Shown: positions 17,041-28,818 of the stretch, one piece after another
How the letters are laid out: each line of letters begins with the position of its first letter
Numbering within the stretch: the stretch's first letter is position 1
Assembly: GCA_029204225.1 (NCBI GenBank)
Contig: CM055111.1
Coordinates: forward strand, 13,084,697-13,148,696
DNA: 64,000 bases
Direction: 5' to 3'
Source of the DNA: Diphasiastrum complanatum
Taxonomy: Eukaryota > Streptophyta > Lycopodiopsida > Lycopodiales > Lycopodiaceae
Notes under the pieces: model-generated
Seen by the model: only the letters and a program-made list of their open reading frames with translations
The model's database searches: none
Told to the model about the DNA's origin: nothing
Program-made: the position numbers and the translations under genes

Positions 17041-18993
17041 CAACACACTTCTGCGCGCACAAAAGTGCGCGTCAAACCCATGCTCACTTGTTAAGAAATA
17101 ACTAGAGATAGATGTGTCAAGATTCAGTTTGATATGAAAGTAAATTTGCTTTTGTAGAAAATTTAGAAATGGTGAAAAAATAGTCATCTGAATCAACAAA
17201 AATATGGCATAAAACTAATCCGATTTTTAATACCTTGACAAGTTAATGTGAGTAGTAGAGAGTGATAAATATGACTTTTTGTCGCTAGAATTTTGGTTTA
17301 TGCAACAAAATTAGTGTATTTGTTGCTGGTTGTATATGTGGCCTACAACCTTACTGAAGCCTATCCAGCTCTTAAACTTTGATATATTTGGAGTAGTGCA
17401 TCTGGCAAGAAGCACTCTTTGGTCCTCCCATCATAGTGCAGTTAGAACGGTGTACTAACTACATTTCCATAAACTCTTGATCAGTATGCAACAGGTGGAT
17501 GGATTGTCAGGCTCCCACATTGCTCTGCTCCACCCCAAACAGGGGACATTTTTCAAGGATAGAGTGGATGGATTAAGTAGCTGTGGTGGCAATTGGATTG
17601 TTGTGATTGTTGACAGAAGCTTACGTGAAACAATGAATCTACATAAAAAATGTATCTCCGAGAACCGAGGTTGAGTAGTTTTCACAGCTGACTGCTGGTA
17701 TGTCTGTCTGCAAGCTGGCGCTGCTGGTCACAGCTGTGCGCCCCAGAGTAATGAGACCCAATATGATGCAAAGTTAAAGGTAATTATTTTTCCTCTTTAC
17801 ACCAACTTCTTCCAAAGACTGCATGTATTCTGAACCTTGTGGGTCCCCTGGATTAAGCTAGACTTGGGGATAAGCCTGTTGGATTAAATGGACATACAAT
17901 TGCACAAAAATGTTTCTAAGATTCAACCAACATAAAATAAGAGACAGTTCATCGTGAATGCAGTAAGAAGTTTTTTTGACCACCTTATGGTATCTATGGA
18001 AAAGAATGTAACAGCTACATGAAACAAAAAGCCACTAAGGAAATCCAGTTTCTAACCCCGCCTAGGACTGAATCAACAAGTTCCATGTTGCAATAAAACT
18101 AAAACCTTAACTATAAAGTTAAAGATAACCTTTCATATTTGTTTCACGGCATGAATTTCAAGAAATTTTTTTCTCTTTTTCATCCAAGAATCTTTTCTCA
18201 AAAATGCACGACAATTCAATATCAACTCTCTTTTGACAAAAGTTATACACACTCAAAAAGAACCCAGTACTTCAAGACTACAAAATAACATCCCCCCCAT
18301 AAGTCATATGTTGCTCAAGTCCTACAAGAAGAAATAAAAAAGGCTGTATAATCACAATCAGGAAAAATAGCTCACACAATTGTTCATGATAATATGACAT
18401 GTAACAATTAAGATGACATACATCCACCTTTTTGTGTCACTTAAATCATCGCTACCATTTTCAATTTGAATTATAACTACCAACATAACGGTCTCAATCC
18501 ATCACAAATTTAATAAATTCTTAGCCAATGAGTCTGTCTGCTATCTGCAACCCTTCTGTAGGAAAAACTTCAAGCTGACAATCTCCAAACAAAATGGTAT
18601 AGACTTGATTAGAGAAAAAGAAGTGTAATCCCTAAATGGTAAGATGATTTTGGAGTTAATCAGAGACGATGTAACTGGTGTCAGAAGAATAACTGATATC
18701 AGGCTATTTGCAGTCTTTCAATCGGAAAACATGGACTAAACACTGTATCAAGGAACAAGTGATGTCGTTAGAACAGAAAATGAAGCTAAGAAACAGAACT
18801 ACAAGGGTGAGGGGCATGGGGAAAAATATGGCACTGAAAGGTTGAAAGCCAATTTAGTGAGGGAGCTATATTCATGCAAAGCTGTTTTCTATGCCGCACC
18901 TTAAATATCTCAACTCACATAGGAACATAAAGAAACAACCAAAGCCTTGTGACCACATCCGGAAAAGTAGAAGCAGAACTTAGGAAACTGATA
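17041..18993. other. Non-coding, includes the PELP1-like 3' UTR
   Basis: No supported coding region. A strong hairpin, CGCGCAC-AAAA-GTGCGCG, lies at about 17,054-17,073. The part just below 18,994 should be the 3' UTR of the minus-strand PELP1-like gene; no single poly(A) signal stands out. Short frames at 17,455-17,685 on both strands lack recognisable features. Confidence 0.5.
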
Positions 18994-20075
18994 TTACGCA
19001 CTATAATCTGAATCTGGATCGCCATCCACAATTTCAGGAATAAAATCTGAATCTGAATCTGAATTTGCTTTTATTTCTATAGCTGAGTTGGGACTAGGTG
19101 AGATGTTCATTTCTGGTGTTTTGAGTCCTGTTAATGATGGAAACGAAATTCCAGATGCTACAACATTCATAGCCTTTTCCATTCCCATTTCCACTTCTGG
19201 ACTGTTGTTACCTATGGCTTCAACGTTTGAATCCTGCACTAAACTAATACTGCTCTTGACAGCATGGTCCTCTTCAGCTTTTGGATTGTTGAAATGACTA
19301 CTTCCAGTTTCCATTTCTAAATTTTTTCCTAAAAAATTTGCAGGTAGATTGACATCGACCTGGTTTGAAAGATCAGCTGCATTTTCTCGCAGAGTGACAC
19401 CAATTACACTTTCTGACATTGCTCTTTGAGAAACCATACAGAGTTGGTCAGGCTTTCCTACTTCAGCATGTGATATGTCTTGCAGTGTTCCTACTGATAA
19501 GGAATTGACCTGGCTGTTCATTCTCAATCCCGTAGTTTCAACAGTACCTGTTGTGCTATTCATTCTCAATCCCGTAGTTTCAACATCACCTGTTGTCAAA
19601 GCCTCAACATAGCTGATAGCTGGTTGATTCTTATCACCATCCTGATCAGCCTTAAATTGTGTATCAGCTACTCCAATATTTGCTACAAGTTCCTCATTGT
19701 TTATGTCATCAATAAATAGTCTACTCCAATCCTCTGCAAGATCCTCCCCATAACCTAGCCAAGTATCCACCTCTGCCCAAGGATCCACTGCTAGGTGGCT
19801 GACTTTGAATGGTGGAACAAGGGAGCTTCCAAAGCTCTGAGCTGTAGGAATAGTTGGAATATTTCCAACAGCCCCAAACCCTGGGCCAGGTTTCCCAGAC
19901 CTTTTCACATTCGTAATTATGTTACCTGTAGGAATGGATTTGCCTGTGCCCACGCTTGACAAGGTAGCAGCAGGCGTAACTGCTGGTGGTAAGCACCGAG
20001 GGTGGATCAAAGGTTCAAGAGCAAGAATAGCATGAGCACAGACTTCAGCGACCTCTGTTCCAACTTCTTTTCGAC
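18994..20075 (-). CDS. PELP1: PELP1/RIX1-like protein, last exon
   Basis: PELP1/RIX1 proteins work in the nucleolus, in the Rix1 complex, on ITS2 processing and 60S pre-ribosome maturation. This exon encodes about 360 C-terminal residues. It opens with KEVGTEVAEVCAHAILALEPLIHPR, split here as KEVGTEVAEVCAHA then ILALEPLIHPR, which is the end of the conserved helical-repeat region in plant homologues. A disordered tail follows and finishes with acidic SDSDSDFIPEIVDGDPDSD. The splice acceptor is TTACAG before GTCGAAAAG, and the phase joins the 22,966-23,221 exon (carry of one base). A 42-base in-frame tandem duplication gives two copies of VETTGLRMNS. Family membership comes from motif recall, not a search. 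The frame is intact, so the gene may be functional. Confidence 0.8.
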
Positions 20076-20593
20076 CTGTAATGGTGGATTTGTAGTCAGC
20101 AAACAACTAGAATCCTCAAGAATAAAACTTTCAAACTTGAACAGACAAACAGAAAATTGTCAAAGTTCTCAACAATTTTCAGAATAAAATCGCGTGCAAC
20201 TTACTGATATTGAAAGTCATTCTTCATCTAGATTTATGTTCGGTTTACGCATTTTTCTAAAGCATGCTTGAAAAATGTATCTTAGCTGGCATGTTAATTG
20301 TCTAAAAACTAACATCTCATCTGAGCATGTATCCTTTTCAGTATAACATATTCCTACTACAAAGATTGAATCAACTTCTATTTATACAATTTCTATCAAA
20401 AGGTCTGTTACAAAAATCATGTTGACCATAACAGAACTAAAGATAGATTTCAAGTGTGAAAAATATATAAATACATACATACATGCATAGCTTAGTTGCC
20501 CGTTCCGGAACCTGACCAAAAAATAATTTTAAAAAAACGTAGTTTTTTAACAAAGAAAAACCAGCGATACTGAGTGAGTGGAGATCCCATTGG

Positions 20594-20731
20594 TTGATAA
20601 CCATCCAGAAATGCGCGATGACTGCACACAATGCCATCACCTGACATGGTTTTCAGGATGACAACCATCGAGGGATAGACATGCGCGATTGAGACAACCA
20701 TCCAGACATGCGCGATTGACAACCATCCAGT
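20594..20731 (+). repeat. Short minisatellite with GACAACCATCCAG units
   Basis: Three to four copies of a 26-33 base unit of the form GACAACCATC(C/G)AG...ATGCGCGATTGA occur at about 20,594, 20,658, 20,693 and 20,720 (partial). It lies in the intron between the last two PELP1-like exons. Confidence 0.75.
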
Positions 20732-20939
20732 TCCGTGCTTTCTTTGTTGTAGAATCATCAATTTATTGACACTTATTGCTACTTTCGGATGTTCTTTATG
20801 CTATGTTTTGAATTCATTCATGATGCGCATAATATGTGAAAAGGAGATTCAAGAAATTAGGTAGGGGCGGTGCCACACTAGCATGGTAACGGATTACCCA
20901 CATCAATCTTTGTGAGCTGTTTCGTGTCCATGGGGGCGA

Positions 20940-21569
20940 GCTCTAAGATAACTAAGGGTGTATGTACGTCTCCAATACAGCTTAAGAGAATAAATGCATG
21001 AGAATACACGGAATCTGCATAGGCCTACAAAATCCCAAATGAGAATAGAATAAGTAGCATAAGCTATTTCAACACTGTGGGATTTTGAAGTTGTCATGGT
21101 ATGTAGCTGAAGAATGAAGTGATGGTACGTGCTCTTGGTGCATCTACAAACTCTGTGATCCTCTACATGTAAGTGATCAGCTGGAAGATAGCCTCAATCT
21201 GAACTGGGGTCATAACAAACTTAGCCAAAATAATCTGGTGCAAAATAGAGGGCTTAGCCCGTATGATGCATGATAGCATAGCAATATGGAGATGGAGCAT
21301 AGCAAGTTGACTAGGGAGGCAACTAGGGAGGTATGGCCTTTCCCAACTTGGCTAGTAGTTGCATGTCTCATGCCAAATATAGGGCCTGTGAATAATGCAC
21401 CCAGACATGAAGACACTACCTTTGAAGACTGGCTATCTACAACGAAGTCTTGACTCTGCATATAGGCCCTAGAGGTGTTATAGACCATGATCTTGATCTT
21501 TGCTCATATTGACCTCTAGGCCCCACCTAGAGTAGAAGGAATGTAAACTATCCAAGTCTCTTTGTAGTC
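20940..21569 (-). mobile_element. LINE fragment, minus strand, in an intron
   Basis: Minus-strand translation gives the ORF2 post-catalytic region: SRWGLEVNM, then VYNTSRAYMQ and GALFTGPIFGMRHA, collinear with the LINE at 40.5 kb. It continues through a short deletion to a block like MLSCIIRAKP and QLITYM, then jumps to a C-terminal RTITSFFSYIP and a 3' UTR piece GGAGACGTACATAC. It is internally deleted at two or more places and abuts a CT tract and then a plus-strand LINE. It lies in the 2.9-kb intron of the PELP1-like gene, in the same orientation as that gene. Confidence 0.8.
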
Positions 21570-21588
21570 CTCTCTCTCTCTCTCTCTC
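21570..21588 (+). repeat. Short CT tract between two LINE copies
   Basis: Nine CT units separate the minus-strand LINE fragment from the plus-strand LINE copy. Confidence 0.9.
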
Positions 21589-22737
21589 ACGACACGGCAG
21601 TGGCATCTTTGATCACATTTGGAGCACCATTGGGGTGAAACAGGGGTGTTCCCTTTCACCGATTCTTCTTGGATTGTACATTGACGAGTTAGAGTGAGCC
21701 ATCTCACAGTGTGGCGGAGCTGGTTGTAGACTCGGCACCATTTTGATTGCTTACATTCAGAGAGTTCAGGCTCTACCAGATGCAGATATGCGGTATACAC
21801 AGACAACACTTGCTTCCTCACACTCCTTTCATGACCAGGGCTATCGACTGTCATGGTTTTCTCAGGCATCCCACTTCCTTCTTGAGTCATTTGGTATCTC
21901 CATTACAGTGCTCCCATCAGGTACTCTTCAGTATCAGGCGATTCTTATATCGGGCATATCTCGATCGTACTTGGAGGGGATAGATTGGGATCAAACCCGC
22001 CTATTACTGGACTCACTTTATTGAGCTTGACCTAGCAGGGTTCCCAGTTTTGCCACACTATTTGGACTCAGGATTATCACACAGTGTCAGATTTACGTTG
22101 GGACAGCTCCGCGTGTCATCACATCAGCTGGCTATTGAGATTGGGAGATTCCAGGGTACCCCGAGAGAGGCGCGGATTTGTCAGTTATGTTCCTTGGATG
22201 CGGTGGAGTCAGAGGAGCACTTTATCTTTAGGTGCCCGGTGTATTATGAGATCAGAGGGAGATACTGTTGTTTGTTTCGTGACACGCCGGTCACCCTACG
22301 ATCCCTCCTAGCCTATGAGGACTCCCGATGTGCTGCACTCATGATACGAGAGATGGTCATACTGTGATAGGACTTGTGTCAGACAGCTCAGCAGAGTCAC
22401 GTTTCTCAGCCTCAAATCACTTCGTTCCTCTCAAGGAGGAGAGGACGAGACCTAGTATTTGATGATGATGATGATGGCGACGACTTACCTGCCCATAGAG
22501 ATCGGAGACACCTTCATGCTGCTGCCCGCATTACATCCTTTTATAGCATCAGCAGGACAAGATTGAATGATAGTGTCATACCTTATTCATGACATTTAGC
22601 AGTATACATGTTCCAGATATCATCACATCTATTTCAGTTCATAGCACTTAGATTTGTTATTTCTGTTATCATTTTGGAGACGTTTCATACGCTCCCATGG
22701 TTACCACATACTTGACATGTACATTTACTAGTCTTAT

Positions 22738-22751
22738 ATGCCTTTTGGCAT
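22738..22751 (+). promoter_or_regulatory. LINE 3'-terminal hairpin
   Basis: ATGCC-TTTT-GGCAT, followed by GGAAAAGACATTAATAAAGC and the TTTC tail. It is identical in the copies at 50,863 and 57,145. Such 3' hairpins are recognised by the RT in stringent-type LINEs. Confidence 0.75.
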
Positions 22752-22770
22752 GGAAAAGACATTAATAAAG

Positions 22771-22808
22771 CTTTCTTTCTTTCTTTCTTTCTTTCTCTCT
22801 CTCTCTCT
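22771..22808 (+). repeat. LINE tail (TTTC)n(CT)n
   Basis: Simple-repeat tail directly after the conserved LINE 3' end, in place of poly(A). Confidence 0.9.
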
Positions 22809-22965
22809 AGTGGAAGAAGTCGTTGCAATATTTATCATTGAACTACTTTCTGTCTCTTTCTTTTTCTAAGGAACAACAGTGACCCCAGTTGCAATTTTTA
22901 CAATGATTAACATATTTTTGAGCTCTTTCTTTGGTGAAAGGAGCAACAGCGAGCCCCATGTTTAC

Positions 22966-23221
22966 CTCTTCGAAATAGTGCCAGTCCTTGTGCAAGAAAA
23001 GGAGGACGATGATTACAAGGAGATAATAGAGATGCCAGCAATGCTCTATAAGCTGCCATTTGTAGCGAACTTGATGACATGCTTATGCTTCCCTCTATAG
23101 AAGCTGTCTCCTCATCGTAAGTGATACTTCCATATACTGTTCTGGTGGATACAGTAACTGCCACACTAGCCAGCAAAGTGTCGATCTCCATTCTAACACG
23201 TTCCGGTAGCAATGATCCACC
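22966..23221 (-). CDS. PELP1: PELP1/RIX1-like protein, penultimate exon
   Basis: The 256-base exon encodes GGSLLPERVRMEIDTLLAS, then a variable stretch, then AYRALLASLLSPCNH and PPFLAQGLALFRRG. These blocks lie just before the CAHAILALE block in plant PELP1-like proteins. The acceptor is CATGCAG before GGTGG and the donor is AAGAG before GTAAAC. Its phases fit both neighbours, 0 in and 1 out. The downstream intron (22,965-20,076) is 2.9 kb and carries two LINE copies. Confidence 0.82.
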
Positions 23222-24080
23222 CTGCATGTACAAGTCAAATGATATCAGAAACAGAATAACTCACTCATGAACAACAACGTATTAACAAGCAAACATAATT
23301 TTGCAACTTGCGATGCATATCCTAACAGAATGCTGCAGTTCACACCATTCAAATTACAATGTGGCAATAACAAATAAAATATGAGATTACTAGAAAATCA
23401 AGGTACCCCTGGGTGAACATACAACCAGATAGCCAGACTATCCTATCTGAACAAAAAATGAGCAGTTGAACATGATTTATCAAATTTGCAAATGTCCTTA
23501 ACACGTTTCAACATCCATGACAGTTAATCACAAATGAAGGAGTATCACAGCAATCTCACTTATGAATCTGAGACCCCTTAGCCCACAACGAATTCAGTTA
23601 TGATACTTTTTTCAAACTCTGTTATGCACCCTATTTATATCTGGAGTGTAGAAAAGGTTGTCCTATCTGTTTCAGAGTCTTTCTAAGTTGCACGTATGTT
23701 GGGAAGCTCCTTATCAAAATTGTTGTAATAACTGCTAAAAATTAGAAACATAGCTTCAAATGATCAGCAGGGTTCACCCGGCAGGTAGACATGAAAAAAG
23801 CTTGATATAGTACAATATTTCTGATGCATAAACTTGGAAAATGTTCAAGTATCAGATAAACGTAACATATGAATCGCTTCAACATTATACAAGAAATTTC
23901 AATACAACATCATTAAAGGAACAACTCTTGGAAGTCTAGAAAAACATCCACTACTGCAACATGGAAGCCCCAGTAAAGAAAAAATAGAACTCTATATGCC
24001 AGTATTTCTACATCTCAAGATTGGAAATTCTATACCTTTACTTATCACTCTAAACACTAGATACTGGGTATAAATCTTAC
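23222..24080. other. Intron of the PELP1-like gene
   Basis: Bounded by a donor GTAAGA at 24,080 and an acceptor CAG at 23,222 on the minus strand. No repeat or coding sequence was recognised inside. Confidence 0.7.
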
Positions 24081-24382
24081 AGCTGTGAGAAGGGCTTCTA
24101 GTGCTTCTAGAGCAGCAATCTGAACTGGAATAGGTGTGGAACCTTCATCAGTAACTCCACTTTCATCTAGAAGAATACTTGCTTGATCAACTGGAAGTCC
24201 CCCTGGTTCCTTCCGCTTGCGCTGATTTCTTGAATCACACCATGCACCACCAAGGCCAGAAGGATTGATTGTGCGAGATGTAAGAACTCCTTTTGGTGAA
24301 AATGGTTTCATCGCTGGGTTGGGGACCTTCAGATCAGGTAATGCATTGCCCACAACCACCGGCGCAAGTGCCTCTGCCATAC
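24081..24382 (-). CDS. PELP1: PELP1/RIX1-like protein, internal exon
   Basis: The 302-base exon reads MAEALAPVVVGNALPDL, a variable and basic RNQRKRKEP stretch, and IAALEALEALLTA. The acceptor is GGTGGCAG before GTATGG and the donor is ACAGCT before GTAAGA. With one carried base it joins the 35,767-35,900 exon to give LLVGMGAG-MAEALA, and it joins the next exon as ALLTA-GGSLLPE. The in-phase junctions across an 11.4-kb intron are strong evidence that the model is right. Confidence 0.82.
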
Positions 24383-25939
24383 CTGCCACCATCGCATATA
24401 GTGAAACAACAGAATGGCCAGATCAAGGGTCACAGTAGCCATTACAAAAAATCATGTGGTCAACAAGGTAAGAAGCAATTTGGATATCCTTTGAAATTAA
24501 GTAGATTAGGTCACAGGAGATAGAAGTTGACAAGAACCAAAACTTCGGTTTTGCTTACAGGTCACAGAGTTGAAACATTTTTTTGAGACTAAGAATTTCG
24601 CATGTAGTGCATAACAAGTCTAAGCACAAAAATTGAAGATTTTTAGATAACTATCCTTGTAGAAAAGTTGAATTCTTTCGAATTAAAAAACATCAAAGAA
24701 GATGAATTTCTCTGAGAACATTTAACAAAGTTCATGAAAATCTTCCTGGCATGTAACAAGAGTTAACACAGCAGCAGCTGTCCCACCAAGCCCAAATCAG
24801 AGAAAGAACAATTTCAATGCCTAACACTTGATTACTCAAGTACTACACATTATTACCAGCAAATGCCAAAAGCAAATGTTTGCAAAAGTGATTTCAAAAT
24901 TAATCGGGGAGGGGGGACGTTTGCGAATGTTGCCCTGAAAAACCCTTAGTTTATGAAAAGACCAATCATTTAGAAACTTTTAGGACCAAAATACATCTTA
25001 CAGGCTTTGTTATACATAGTACAATGTACAGGATGGCATTAGGCTTTAGAAACTAGAAATAAGCACAAAAATTTGAGACTTCGAAGTTCAAGCATACTAG
25101 GTTACTAGGCTACAGGCTACACATAAGTTGTAAGTGGTAACTAGACTTAATGAAAACCCTAATCAGTTTACGAAACTTCAACCTAGAAGGCTAATCAATA
25201 CAACCGACAAGTTTGCGACTTACAGCCCTAAGCCTACGACATAGTAACACTGTATCACTAAGAATATTGAATCCTGGATCCTAATACAATCATAGAAGTT
25301 CATGACTTGCGAACGAATTATAACTTACCGCTACAAATTACAGCTTACATGCTAAACGAATTTGAAAAGTGAAATTAATACAAATCAGAAATTTGATAAA
25401 ATTGACTCTTCACCTAATAAAAAATTCCAATGGTGATAACTCGTAATTCATTGCAAATTCGAGAATCAAGATTCAAAAGTACATAAATGAATCAGCACAC
25501 ATGTAGTTCTAGGTTGTTCCTAATACTCTAATGACTCATTGACTCGTCAAAATCCTTCTGGCCAAGCATTAGAGATCTAGAACACGTGCTCCAAAGGCCT
25601 CCCACCACCTACTCCCATAACTTTGCTACTCTTGCTATATGACTTTGCAAAGTGGCTTAGCAAAGAGTCATGTGCCACTCCTGTATGAATACAATAGAGC
25701 ATCTACTTTTTCTTGCATGTCCAAATTTCCACCACTCCACCTTTCATACGTTGTGCATCAACATTGTTGTACCATCTGTCTTGACTCTTGACCCTTTGAT
25801 CTCCCAGATGGCAACTGAGTATTAACATCTGTTCGTGGATTATGTAAATTTCTTTATGGCACAAGTGAAGAATTAACTTTGGTTGCTACTTTAGCGACTT
25901 CCAGACCTTCTTTTTCTTGCAACTGTTTAATCCATTGCC
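24383..25939. other. Intron sequence of the PELP1-like gene
   Basis: Acceptor-side part of the long intron. No coding homology was recognised. The distal end (25,700-25,940) may belong to the gypsy element that follows, but no LTR was identified there. Confidence 0.5.
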
Positions 25940-27253
25940 TCATATTTTGGTATCTCTTTTTTTTGATTTCAGATTCGGATACACCCCCGATGCAGTAGGT
26001 ATATCTATAATTGGTACAGATTCAGCAGGTACTGGATCAACTGGAAGTTCTTTTTGTTTCTGAGCTCTGGTAACAACCATCAAAGGTACACTTGGTTTAG
26101 TAGGCTGTGTTGCTAGTCTCTGCTTGATTGTAATCATGTTCAATGGAGCGGTAACCAGCTGTGGTTTTGGTCTTGCTGGACAATCCTTGTAACAATGTCC
26201 GTATCCGCATTCCCTACAGAATGGTGTAAACTTCCCTTTGTTTGGACATTTAGCAACTCTGTGGTTCTCTCCCCATGCAAAGCATCCAACTAGTGCTCTG
26301 GTCCATTGTCTTGCCTGTTGTTGTTGCGCGGTAGCATAAATAGCATACTGTTCTGAAGGTCCAATCTGTTGATTAGTATTATAGTTCCATTGCTCATTAC
26401 CACTGTAAGGCTCTGGTTCCATTAGATTCGCAGGAGGAGCATGTTGTCCTGGTGGAGCTGGCAAAGTTGGTCGTTCAGGAAATCCCTTAACTTCAGGTCC
26501 CTTCCAGTTGGTTGGATCCCGAAATTGAAGCTTAGCGTACCTTTGCTGGATAATCCGAGGATTAAACGAGCAAAAGGCTGTTTCGTGTCCCGTAGACTCA
26601 TTGATGGTGTGATTTCCCGCACAAATTGAACACCAGACATTTTTCCGACTAGGAAAAGTCAACTTTTCAACTGCTTTGTCACTCTTTGACTTGTGCTCTT
26701 CCAAAATTTTCATCTTATCCAGCTGCATCTACTGCTTTTGACCAAGTTTCTCGAATTCGTTGATCATCAACTCTGCTGTAGCATTGATATTTGTGGATTT
26801 AATAGTGGTGGATGTCGTAGTGGTTTGCCCCGCTGTATATGGCAACATTCCAATATTTGGTTCGTCATCAAAATCTCCATCCTCCTCTCGTATTGCATCG
26901 TCCATAGCATGTTGTAAGGAAATGTATTCAGGACGGCGTTTCAACTCGTGTCAAATCCTTTTAGGTAGACCTGCTAAAAACCACATAATCATGGCATCAT
27001 CATTGATTAATTCGGGATCACACTCAAATTTGAGTTCTTTAACCCGTTCAATATAATCTCGTACTCTGTCTCTCTTTCCCATTTTAATTTTACTTAGAAG
27101 TAGGAAAGGATCTTCCATAATCCTCAAAAAAGTAGGCGAAGGTTTTAGCGAAGGATCAAGAATAATACTGGTATATTTGCCAAAGAGGAGCCTTTTTTGA
27201 CAAAAATAGATCAATATGACAACCGACCTTGACTTAACGTTCGCCCAACTCAC
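25940..27253 (-). pseudogene. Ty3/gypsy Gag, gag-only element
   Basis: Three frames read continuously except for two stops. 27,253-26,951 has a capsid-like block DYIERVKELKFECDP and FLAGLPKRI. 26,944-26,729 continues it. 26,728-25,940 has a linker and two zinc knuckles: CFAWGENHRVAKC, in which the second Cys is Trp, and CRECGYGHCYKDC, spaced CX2CX3HX4C. The stops at about 26,948 (TGA from a likely CGA) and 26,726 (TAG from a likely CAG) are transitions. No protease, RT or integrase follows, so this is probably a non-autonomous element. It lies in the long PELP1-like intron, co-oriented with that gene. Confidence 0.82.
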
Positions 27254-27773
27254 TGATTATCAAAAATCGTAAGTCGGATTGACTCTGACTCTGGCGAAGG
27301 TTTCGACGAAGGTTCTTCTCAGAGAACTGTTATTTTGTAAGGTGTTAAACTTTCCACAAAAGGTTACCAACAACTAGATGAACAGTCACTTTGGCCTTCT
27401 ATTTTTGGTATTAATCTTCGCCGACCTGATAGTAGATAGCTCTGAATCACACCTATGTGCAATAAATCGGGCGAAGGTTCTATTCTGTTTTTTAAGGTTT
27501 TTGGTGGTTTTCTGATTGTTTTTGTTCTGTTTCTGAAAATCTGCTAGGAATTAATCTTCGCCCTTCAAACTGAAGGATCTTCAGAATTGTGATCTGTATG
27601 GCTTCCCTTGCTCAACAATCAAATTAGATTTCAAACAAGCAAAACCACTCAAATCAAGCAAAATCTCTCCCAATTTAACCCTAAAATGCAATTTTAACAC
27701 TATTATGCCAAAACACGATGCCTAAATGCAAGCTAACATCCATCCAAACATGCTGAAACTGAAAAATTGGCGT
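27254..27773 (-). other. Leader between primer-binding site and gag
   Basis: Non-coding sequence between the putative primer-binding site and the gag frame. The words GGCGAAGGTT and ATCTTCGCC recur about five times. No other feature was seen. Confidence 0.5.
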
Positions 27774-27793
27774 AGCTCCCCGGAAACGGTGCC
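27774..27793 (-). other. Primer-binding site, tRNA-Asp-like
   Basis: On the minus strand TGGCACCGTTTCCGGGGAGC closely resembles TGGCGCCGTTGCCGGGGA, the primer-binding site used by Athila/Tat-type plant gypsy elements. It lies a few bases after an LTR-like CACTACA end, the expected arrangement. Confidence 0.7.
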
Positions 27794-27800
27794 ACAATTG

Positions 27801-28818
27801 TAGTGGGCATTTCCTATCCTAGCCTCAACCCTAGATCCAAGCTCACAAGCATCAAGGAGATGAAGTTAGTTGTCACGCGGAGGTTCATTCCCCTAAGAGC
27901 GATAACATATTTCATAATCCAGCATGTGCATACAATTCACATCTAACACTAAGATCCATTAACACTACGATCCACAAATAGATACTTACTCTTCTCTCTC
28001 TCCCTTTTTCTCTCACAAAAAGCATAAGAACGATCAATCCCAATAAGCATCAAATCCAACAATTAGCAAATACAAAGAAAGCATGAGAGATGGAGAAAGA
28101 AAAAGAGCAAGGACATTCCTTATCCATTCCATAAGAGGGCCAACCAAATGAAGAGAACATGTACAAATGAATCGAATTTACCACTCTATATAGTGGATTT
28201 TAGGGCTTTGGCTTCAAATCCAATTGGCCAATTTCTACCTCCCTAACTATTTAAATTTGAAAAAGTGAAGGAACCCATTCAAAAATTGGAGGGAACCAAT
28301 TTGAATTTGGATTTTGGTGGGAACCCCTATTTATTCACTAACTTGACTATTAGGCCCTACGACATTAAAAGTCCCGTGAAAAGGCCCAAAGTCCTTTTAT
28401 TAACTTGTAACTAATCAAATAACTACCTGATCATCGGGTTGGAGTTACACACGCAGGGTGCCAAATCCCTCTCACTTATTAACTAAGGTTAGGATTGCCT
28501 TGGGATCCGCAAACCCTCCAACAACGCGTTTGTTGGATTGTTTAACCTTGATCTTTTAGCTAATAGGATCTCAACCGGGACCAAGCTCATTCTATAATCC
28601 TTCATACCAAACAAATCTTTCACATGCAAGCTAATGTCTACACCTTAGAAACCCGTTCCGACCTGGGTCCAACTGAACTTAAGACAAACTTAAGATGGCG
28701 TAAATAATTAAATACCCATGGTTACACAAATCTCGACCTTTTAGGTCAAAGTAACTTATTGATTAACTTTAGCATAGTCATTTATTTCTAACATGGGCTA
28801 CCTTGGACGGGCTGTACA
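27801..28818 (-). mobile_element. Putative 5' LTR of the gag-only gypsy element
   Basis: The minus strand would begin TGTACAGCCC at 28,818 and end CACTACA at about 27,801, next to the primer-binding site. CTCTATATAGTGG at about 28,182-28,194 could supply a TATA box. I could not identify a second LTR copy in the window, so the outer boundary is a guess. Confidence 0.4.

Larger units (their letters stand above)
21589..22808 (+). mobile_element. LINE copy with internal deletion removing the YxDD box
   Basis: It begins in RT motif B (GVKQGCSLSP at about 21,635) and reaches GAGCRLGTILIA. It then jumps directly to YIQRVQALP, which in the 53.8-57.2 kb copy lies about 580 bases further on, so the catalytic box is gone. 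It continues with the zinc knuckle (ICQLC...EEHFIFRC, 22,170-22,240), the QPQITSFLSRRR motif (22,407), an Asp run, and ARITSFYSIS near the C-terminal stop. The 3' UTR ends with the hairpin at 22,738-22,751, AAAAGACATTAATAAAGC and a TTTC/CT tail. It is nested in the PELP1-like intron, antisense to that gene. Confidence 0.92.

Noticed and set aside
22374-22592. Asp-rich short gene
   Set aside because: It is the C-terminus of LINE ORF2, collinear with the copies at 50.4 and 56.7 kb.
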